Origin: Clostridiales bacterium
GTDB taxonomy: Bacteria; Bacillota; Clostridia; Peptostreptococcales; Anaerovoracaceae
NCBI GenBank assembly: GCA_012841925.1
Contig: DUTT01000052.1
Coordinates: 124,001 to 188,000, forward strand
Reading direction: 5' to 3'
DNA: 64,000 bases
The notes below the pieces were generated by a model. The model was not told the origin of the DNA and searched no databases. It saw nothing but the letters and a program-made list of their open reading frames with translations. Each line of letters begins with the position of its first letter. Position 1 is the stretch's first letter. Shown piece by piece: positions 59,414 through 64,000 of the stretch. The position numbers and the translations under genes are program-made.

Positions 59414-60334
59414 TTGACGATCTCCGGCTTTCTAAAATATGTAGAGATCAAGACGAAGATTACGAGTGTCTTCTCGTTTGCGATGATCACCGGCTACCTG
59501 TTTTCCATCGGTCAGCCCGTCGATGTGCAGAAGACGGCTGTGTTCTTCGCAGGTATGTTCCTCTTCGATCTGGCCACGACGTCGATCAACAACTATATCG
59601 ACACGAAGAGCAACGGCCTGCCGCTTCCGGCTTCGCGAAAGTCAGCTGCCGTCATCACGGCATTCCTCCTCGTCGCAAGTGTGGGACTTGGAATAGGACT
59701 CGTGCTGATGACAGACACAATCGTTCTCCTGATCGGTGCCCTGTGCTTTGCGACCGGTGTGCTGTACACCTACGGGCCCCTGCCGATCTCGAGACAACCG
59801 TGGGGCGAGCTGGTATCCGGCCTGTTCTACGGGCTGGTGATTCCGTTTCTGATCCTTTACATAAACATGCCGCAGGGATATTATATGACGGTGTCGCTGA
59901 GCGCAGAAACGCTGAGCGTCGAGCTTCAGATTCTCCCTATCCTCACCGTGCTGCTGCTTGCAGTCAGTCCGGTCTGCTGCACCGCCAACATCATGCTGGC
60001 GAACAACATCTGCGATCTGGAGAAAGATGTCCGGGTCAAACGGCACACGCTGCCGTACTACATCGGAGTGCCGAACGCACTGAAGCTGTTTGCCTTTATT
60101 TACTACATAACATATGCAAACACTGTGCTTCTGGTCATCACGAGAATTCTGCATCCGGTGGCGCTTCTGGCGCTGATCACCATCGTACCCGTGCAGAAGA
60201 ACATAAACATATTTATGTCAATGCAAGATAAGGAAGAAACTTTTCCGGTATCGATTGTAAATTTCATCGCAATCATGAGCGCTCTTGTGCTCGTCATCTG
60301 GATCGGCGGCTTCCTGACCCGCATGGCGGTCTAA
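59414..60334 (+). CDS. dmkA: UbiA-family prenyltransferase (DmkA/MenA-like)
   Basis: 306 residues from a TTG at 59414 (AAGGA 10 nt upstream). Nine or so membrane helices, with the first Asp-rich loop NNYIDTKSN (last Asp replaced by Asn) and the second NNICDLEKDVRVKRHTLPYYIG, typical of DHNA prenyltransferases. It attaches the polyprenyl chain to a naphthoate ring to give demethylmenaquinone. No other men genes lie in the window, so the ring precursor must come from elsewhere. Confidence 0.85.
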   Translation: MTISGFLKYVEIKTKITSVFSFAMITGYLFSIGQPVDVQKTAVFFAGMFLFDLATTSINNYIDTKSNGLPLPASRKSAAVITAFLLVASVGLGIGLVLMTDTIVLLIGALCFATGVLYTYGPLPISRQPWGELVSGLFYGLVIPFLILYINMPQGYYMTVSLSAETLSVELQILPILTVLLLAVSPVCCTANIMLANNICDLEKDVRVKRHTLPYYIGVPNALKLFAFIYYITYANTVLLVITRILHPVALLALITIVPVQKNINIFMSMQDKEETFPVSIVNFIAIMSALVLVIWIGGFLTRMAV

Positions 60335-60375
60335 AAAGACACTCCGCCCCGGGCGTTGGAAACTGATTCGTTATT

Positions 60376-60404
60376 TTACCGGCTCACACAGAATCGGTTA
60401 AAAT
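60376..60404 (+). promoter_or_regulatory. Internal promoter before the FMN lipoprotein gene
   Basis: TTACCG (60376-60381), 17-bp spacer, TAAAAT (60399-60404). It would allow extra expression of the lipoprotein and its flavin transferase. Confidence 0.55.
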
Positions 60405-60430
60405 AAAAACAAATTTTTCGGAGGAAAAAA

Positions 60431-61459
60431 ATGAAAAAGAAAATCACACTGGCACTCGTGCTGGCACTGGCCGTCTTTGCGCTGGCGGCCTGCGGAGGAA
60501 CCACACCGCCCGCAGACGACAACGGAGGCGAAGCAGCTGCACTCAAGACCGGATTGGCCATCGCCACGGGTATCGGACATTCGGTAGACGCCGGCGAAGA
60601 GGATGGGAGCGCACAGGCCGACTCGACAATCGTCGCTGTGACTGTCGATGAGGACGGCATCATTCAAAAATGTGCCATCGACGTCATCGAGACGAAAATC
60701 GCGATTTCTACAGACGGAAAAATCACGACCCCGCTGGATACCGTATTTGTTGGCAAGCAGGAAATCGGTGACGGATACGGCATGAAAAAAGCCTCTGGCA
60801 TCGGCAAAGAATGGTATGAGCAGGCGAATGCCCTCGCCGCCTATGCGGTCGGGAAAAGCGTTGCCGACCTCAAAGCAATCGCTGTAACCGAAAGCGGTGC
60901 GCCGGCAGATACCGATCTGTCCGCAACCGTTACCCTCAAGATCGGCGGCTTTATCGACGCCATCGAGCAGGCCGTCGCTTCGGCTAAGTCGCTCGGCGCA
61001 CAGGCCGGAAACCGCATCGGTATCGGTGTTTATTCGACGATCGACATGTCCACAGAAGCCGGTGACTCCAACGGAACGGCTCAGGCTTATGTGAACGCAG
61101 CCGCTGTTACATTCGATAAGGACGGCGTCGTCACAAGCTGCATCATCGATGCGGCCCAGGCGGATATCGAGTTTACGACGGCCGGCGCGATCGCTACCGA
61201 TCTCGCAGCGACATTCGACTCCAAGAACGTTCTCGGAGACGGATACGACATGAAGAAAGCCTCGTCCATCGGCAAAGAATGGTACGAGCAGGCAGCTGGA
61301 TTTGCCGCTTATGCGACCGGGAAAACAGCCGCAGAAGTCAAAGGTATCGCTCTGACCGACGACGGACTCGCCGCGGATGCCGACCTGGCTTCGACCGCGA
61401 CGATTCACATCGGACCGTTTATGACGAACGTGGAAAAAGCTTATCAGGCAGTAAAATAA
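60431..61459 (+). CDS. FMN-binding lipoprotein with two repeated domains (PplA-like)
   Basis: 342 residues. Signal peptide with lipobox LAAC (Cys21), a short linker, then two homologous domains of about 150 residues. Each holds GDGYGMKKAS or GDGYDMKKAS, IGKEWYEQA, an AAYA-GK segment and a D-L-x-x-T-x-T signature (Thr166/168 and Thr322/324) where a flavin could be attached covalently. It is the expected extracellular electron-carrying flavoprotein of the flavin-based electron transfer system. GGAGG lies 8 nt before the ATG. The ApbE flavin transferase needed to load it is the next gene. Confidence 0.88.
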   Translation: MKKKITLALVLALAVFALAACGGTTPPADDNGGEAAALKTGLAIATGIGHSVDAGEEDGSAQADSTIVAVTVDEDGIIQKCAIDVIETKIAISTDGKITTPLDTVFVGKQEIGDGYGMKKASGIGKEWYEQANALAAYAVGKSVADLKAIAVTESGAPADTDLSATVTLKIGGFIDAIEQAVASAKSLGAQAGNRIGIGVYSTIDMSTEAGDSNGTAQAYVNAAAVTFDKDGVVTSCIIDAAQADIEFTTAGAIATDLAATFDSKNVLGDGYDMKKASSIGKEWYEQAAGFAAYATGKTAAEVKGIALTDDGLAADADLASTATIHIGPFMTNVEKAYQAVK

Positions 61460-61468
61460 GGAGCACGT

Positions 61469-62503
61469 GTGCGTAAAATCCTTTGCGCCCTACTCATTTC
61501 GGGGCTCGCATGTCTGCTGACTGCGTGCCACACAGCGGAAAAAATACGCTACGAAGCTGAATTCCTCCGGCTGTTCGACACCGCAACGAAAGTGATCGGC
61601 TATGCGGACAGCAAGGAGGAATTCTCCACTTTTGTTCAGGATTTGTACGATGAGCTCGAAGCGTATCACAGGCTGTACGATATTTACAACGAGTACGAAG
61701 GCGTCAACAACATCAGGACCGTCAACGAGAATGCGGGCATCCGGCCCGTCGAAGTCGACAAAAGCATCATCGATCTTATAAAGCTGGGGATCGAAGCGTA
61801 CGACTTGTCCGACGGCCAGGTCAACATCGCTATGGGTTCGGTGCTCCGGCTGTGGCACGATTATCGTGTCGCGGGCACATCGGATCCATCCCGTGCAAAG
61901 CTTCCATCGATGGAGGTGCTGCGGGAGGCTGATCGTCACACCGACATCGAAGCCGTGATTATCGATGAAGAAGCCGGAACGGTTTTTCTTACCGATCCGG
62001 CCATGAGTCTGGACGTGGGAGGCATCGCCAAGGGCTATGCCACGGAACAGGTTGTCCTGCACGCGATTGAACGGGGATTTACGGACGGTGTCGTAAGCGT
62101 CGGCGGAAACGTGCGCGCATTCGGATCGAAGGGCCGTCCCGGCACGCCGTGGGGCATCGGTATCCAGAGCCCCGTTGCAGGCGAACCCGACTTGTTTTCC
62201 GTGCACATTCAAGACCGCTCCGTCGTCTCAAGCGGCGGTCACAGCCGATACTACACCGTCGACGGCCAGCAGTACCACCACATCATCGATCCGACGACGC
62301 TGATGCCGGCCGACTATTTTGATCTCGTAACGATCGTGTGCGAGGACTCCGGCATGGCCGATATCCTGTCGACCATGGTGTTCAATATGCCGTTCGAGCA
62401 GGGCCTTGCCGCAATCGAAGCGATCGAAGATACGGAAGCCGTCTGGGTGTTGAAAGACGGCAGCATCGCATACAGCAGCGGTTTTGAAGCGCTGATCGAC
62501 TGA
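61469..62503 (+). CDS. fmnB: FAD:protein FMN transferase (ApbE/FmnB-like lipoprotein)
   Basis: 344 residues from a GTG at 61469 (GGAG 5-6 nt upstream). Lipobox LLTAC near residue 20 puts it on the outer face of the membrane. ApbE motifs: FDTATKVIGY, SLDVGGIAKGYAT, VSVGGNVRAFGSKG, SSGGHSRYY and HHIIDPTT. It transfers FMN from FAD to a threonine of target flavoproteins, here most likely the lipoprotein encoded 10 nt upstream. It closes the five-gene locus. Confidence 0.92.
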   Translation: MRKILCALLISGLACLLTACHTAEKIRYEAEFLRLFDTATKVIGYADSKEEFSTFVQDLYDELEAYHRLYDIYNEYEGVNNIRTVNENAGIRPVEVDKSIIDLIKLGIEAYDLSDGQVNIAMGSVLRLWHDYRVAGTSDPSRAKLPSMEVLREADRHTDIEAVIIDEEAGTVFLTDPAMSLDVGGIAKGYATEQVVLHAIERGFTDGVVSVGGNVRAFGSKGRPGTPWGIGIQSPVAGEPDLFSVHIQDRSVVSSGGHSRYYTVDGQQYHHIIDPTTLMPADYFDLVTIVCEDSGMADILSTMVFNMPFEQGLAAIEAIEDTEAVWVLKDGSIAYSSGFEALID

Positions 62504-62535
62504 ACGACATCGCTGCCCGAAGGCTGATTGAAACG

Positions 62536-63315
62536 CTAATCCAGGAAAATCTCCGCGATGGAAAACAGCGCCGCCTTGCCGCCGAGCACCACGCGGTCAC
62601 CCTTCGACCGGCAGTACAGCGTGCCCCCGCGCCGCGACGCCTGATAGGCGACGATTTCCTCTTTACCCAGTCTGGTCGCCCAGTACGGGATGATGTGACA
62701 GTGCGCCGATCCGCATACCGGGTCCTCGTTGACGTCGAGCTTCGGCGCGAACGACCGCGACACACAGTCGCACTCGCTGCCGGGAGCCGTGATGTTGAGG
62801 AGCAGCCCGTCCTTTAAGTTCCTGATTTTATCAAAATCCGGCGCAAAATTGCGAACGTCCTCTTCGGACTTCAGCACGCACAGAAGATCCCGATCCAGAT
62901 AGGCCTCGACGATATCGACGCCGACCGCATCGAGCATCTCCTGCGTCACCTCGACCTTGTTGAGACGATAGGCCGGAAAATCCAGCTCGTATATCTCCCC
63001 TTTTTTCGTGACAATCAAGCGCCCGCTGAGCGTTTCGAAGTGCACTTCTTCGAGCTCCGGTTCGATAAAGCGGAAGATGACGTAGCCGGTCGCCAGCGTC
63101 GCATGACCGCACAGGTCGATTTCTCCGCCGGGCGTAAACCAGCGCAGGTGGTAGTGGTCGCCTTCTTTGACAGCAAACGCAGTTTCGGACAGATTATTCT
63201 CGCGCGTAATGTCCAGCATCACATCCTCCGGCAGCCATTCATCCATAATGCAGACAGCTGCCGGATTCCCGGCAAACACCTTTTCTGTAAACGCATCTAC
63301 AATGTATTGTTTCAT
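62536..63315 (-). CDS. PhzF-family epimerase/isomerase-like protein
   Basis: 259 residues from the ATG at 63315 (GAAGGGA 5 nt upstream). PhzF/diaminopimelate-epimerase-like fold: VDAFTEKVFAGNPAAVCI at the start, ENNLSETAFAV (catalytic Glu region), RWFTPGGEIDLCGHATLATGY, and FAPKLDVNEDPVCGSAHCHIIPYW. The family's functions are mostly unknown beyond phenazine biosynthesis; no phenazine genes are nearby. A TATAAT on the minus strand lies about 90 bp upstream. Convergent with the ApbE gene. Confidence 0.88.
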   Translation of the reverse strand: MKQYIVDAFTEKVFAGNPAAVCIMDEWLPEDVMLDITRENNLSETAFAVKEGDHYHLRWFTPGGEIDLCGHATLATGYVIFRFIEPELEEVHFETLSGRLIVTKKGEIYELDFPAYRLNKVEVTQEMLDAVGVDIVEAYLDRDLLCVLKSEEDVRNFAPDFDKIRNLKDGLLLNITAPGSECDCVSRSFAPKLDVNEDPVCGSAHCHIIPYWATRLGKEEIVAYQASRRGGTLYCRSKGDRVVLGGKAALFSIAEIFLD

Positions 63316-63400
63316 TTTGTTCCCTTCCCGCATGTCGACTGTATCGATTCGAGCCCGCCCGCATCGGTCGTGACGCTGGCGGTGCTTACTCTTGCTTATC

Positions 63401-63406
63401 ATTATA
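63401..63406 (-). promoter_or_regulatory. -10 box of the PhzF-like gene
   Basis: TATAAT on the minus strand (63401-63406); the -35 region is poor. Confidence 0.45.
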
Positions 63407-63480
63407 ACACAAAGCAACCGGAACGATACCGGGCGCACGGTATCTGATATCCAGAACTCTTGATAGGTGCCATGTGCCAT

Positions 63481-63508
63481 TTTCTATGCTATACTGAAAA
63501 CATAGAAA
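63481..63508 (+). promoter_or_regulatory. Inverted repeat flanking a -10 box before the last gene
   Basis: TTTCTATG (63481-63488) and CATAGAAA (63501-63508) flank TATACT (63490-63495), a likely -10 box; no -35 box fits at 17 bp. The symmetry suggests a regulator site. Confidence 0.45.
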
Positions 63509-63558
63509 GGAAGCGACTGATAAATATAGTAAAGAAACGGCTGGTAAAGGAGGGTGAA

Positions 63559-64000
63559 ATGGCACTTTTTAGCAAGGAAAGTTGCGTACTATGCGAAAAG
63601 GAAGCGGGAGCTTTGGGCAGAACAAAGCTGACTGACAAAAGCAGCAAGCTCTACATCTGCAACGACTGCGTCAAGACGAAGCTCAGTCCGTACGTCCTGC
63701 CGGGGTACATGAGCAAAGCGGATATCGACGGCCACCTGGTTCAGCGGGAGAAGGACGCTGAAATCTATGAACAGTATTTTAAAGACTTTTCTTACCCGAA
63801 AGTAAAAGAACTCTTTACGGAAACACCCTGGGGAAGCTGGAATCTCGGGAAATACGAACTTCGTCATCACAGGGAATCCGGCTATTATTGCATCTGGGAG
63901 CCCTATCCTAAAGAAGGACAGACGTTCGATGTGTTCCATAAGGATGAAGCCCAGGGAGCCTGTATATGGGGTGAATACAAGGTAGGCAGCGATGTGAAGA
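63559..64000 (+). CDS. DUF4428-like zinc-ribbon protein (3' end outside window)
   Basis: 147 codons visible from the ATG at 63559 (AAAGGAGGG 5 nt upstream). The N-terminal 35 residues hold two C-x2-C pairs (SCVLCEKEAG and YICNDCVKTK) of a small zinc ribbon like DUF4428. A helical, charged linker follows (residues 50-80), then a Trp/Tyr-rich beta region (TPWGSWNLGKY, YYCIWEPYP). The C-terminus is cut off by the window edge. The function of such proteins is unknown; they often precede a membrane or PH-like domain. Confidence 0.78.
   Translation, partial: MALFSKESCVLCEKEAGALGRTKLTDKSSKLYICNDCVKTKLSPYVLPGYMSKADIDGHLVQREKDAEIYEQYFKDFSYPKVKELFTETPWGSWNLGKYELRHHRESGYYCIWEPYPKEGQTFDVFHKDEAQGACIWGEYKVGSDVK

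Noticed and set aside
1-64000. CRISPR arrays, insertion sequences, prophage genes or rRNA operons.
   Set aside because: No spaced direct repeats, transposase or integrase motifs, phage structural genes or rRNA-like segments were found on either strand.

Overview
This 64-kb window looks like a chromosomal piece of an anaerobic, amino-acid- and organic-acid-fermenting Clostridia (Firmicutes/Eubacteriales-type) bacterium of moderately high G+C. The reasons are strong AGGAGG-type ribosome sites, TTGACA/TATAAT promoters, an electron-bifurcating NfnAB pair, a sodium-pumping decarboxylase, a glycyl-radical enzyme, a selenocysteine-containing peroxiredoxin and a CD1871A-type CXXC mini-protein. No rRNA, phage, insertion sequence or CRISPR array was seen.

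Layout. 1-7.1 kb (minus): a compact, divergent Tad-type secretion/pilus operon (CpaB-, CpaE- and CpaF-like proteins, two TadB/C-like membrane proteins and four small proteins with one N-terminal membrane anchor each), running into a short-form thrS that leaves the window. 7.2-9.5 kb (plus): nfnAB. 9.7-14.4 kb (minus): a Na+-translocating decarboxylase operon with two different carboxyltransferase subunits. 14.6-15.8 kb: an M20 peptidase. 15.8-19.9 kb (minus): amidinohydrolase, purine nucleoside phosphorylase, methylthioadenosine deaminase and MtnA-like isomerase, which together read as salvage of a polyamine by-product. 20.1-20.7 kb: tRNA Met-Asp-His-Gln-Cys. 20.7-25.9 kb (minus): an envelope-glycan-like operon (UPF0316, PIG-L deacetylase, GT2-GtrA fusion, NAGPA-like enzyme, unknown membrane protein). 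26-28.9 kb (plus): DUF445 and DUF401-like membrane proteins and a GNAT acetyltransferase. 29-31.6 kb (minus): MFS transporter and amidohydrolase. 31.8-32.4 kb: a small membrane protein and tRNA-Val. 32.5-35 kb (minus): tandem paralogous saccharopine-dehydrogenase-like genes with similar promoters. 35.2-36.8 kb (plus): TlpA-like lipoprotein, CXXC mini-protein and polyferredoxin.

36.9-47.2 kb (minus) is the most unusual block. gap, an iron alcohol dehydrogenase, an ATC-hydrolase-family protein, a glycyl-radical enzyme of unassigned type, its activase, a ketol-acid reductoisomerase and a cytoplasmic molybdoenzyme with a TorD-like chaperone domain fused to its N-terminus all lie head to tail. 47.3-48.1 kb: the selenoprotein peroxiredoxin. 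48.2-48.5 kb: a strong candidate for a stand-alone structured RNA of about 310 nt with its own promoter and terminator. 48.7-56.2 kb: FUSC-family protein, homoserine dehydrogenase, aminotransferase, formyl-THF cyclo-ligase, M20 amidohydrolase, NhaC antiporter and HD protein.

56.4-62.5 kb (plus) matches the flavin-based extracellular electron transfer locus known from Listeria: a membrane-tethered type II NADH dehydrogenase, polyprenyl diphosphate synthase, UbiA prenyltransferase, a duplicated FMN-binding lipoprotein and an ApbE flavin transferase, without eetA/eetB. The window closes with a PhzF-like protein and the start of a zinc-ribbon DUF4428-like gene.

Taken together the genes describe an anaerobe that balances redox through NADH/NADPH/ferredoxin (Nfn), Na+ pumping, radical chemistry and probably quinone- and flavin-mediated electron export. 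Function calls come from reading motifs in the translated sequence; no database search was run.
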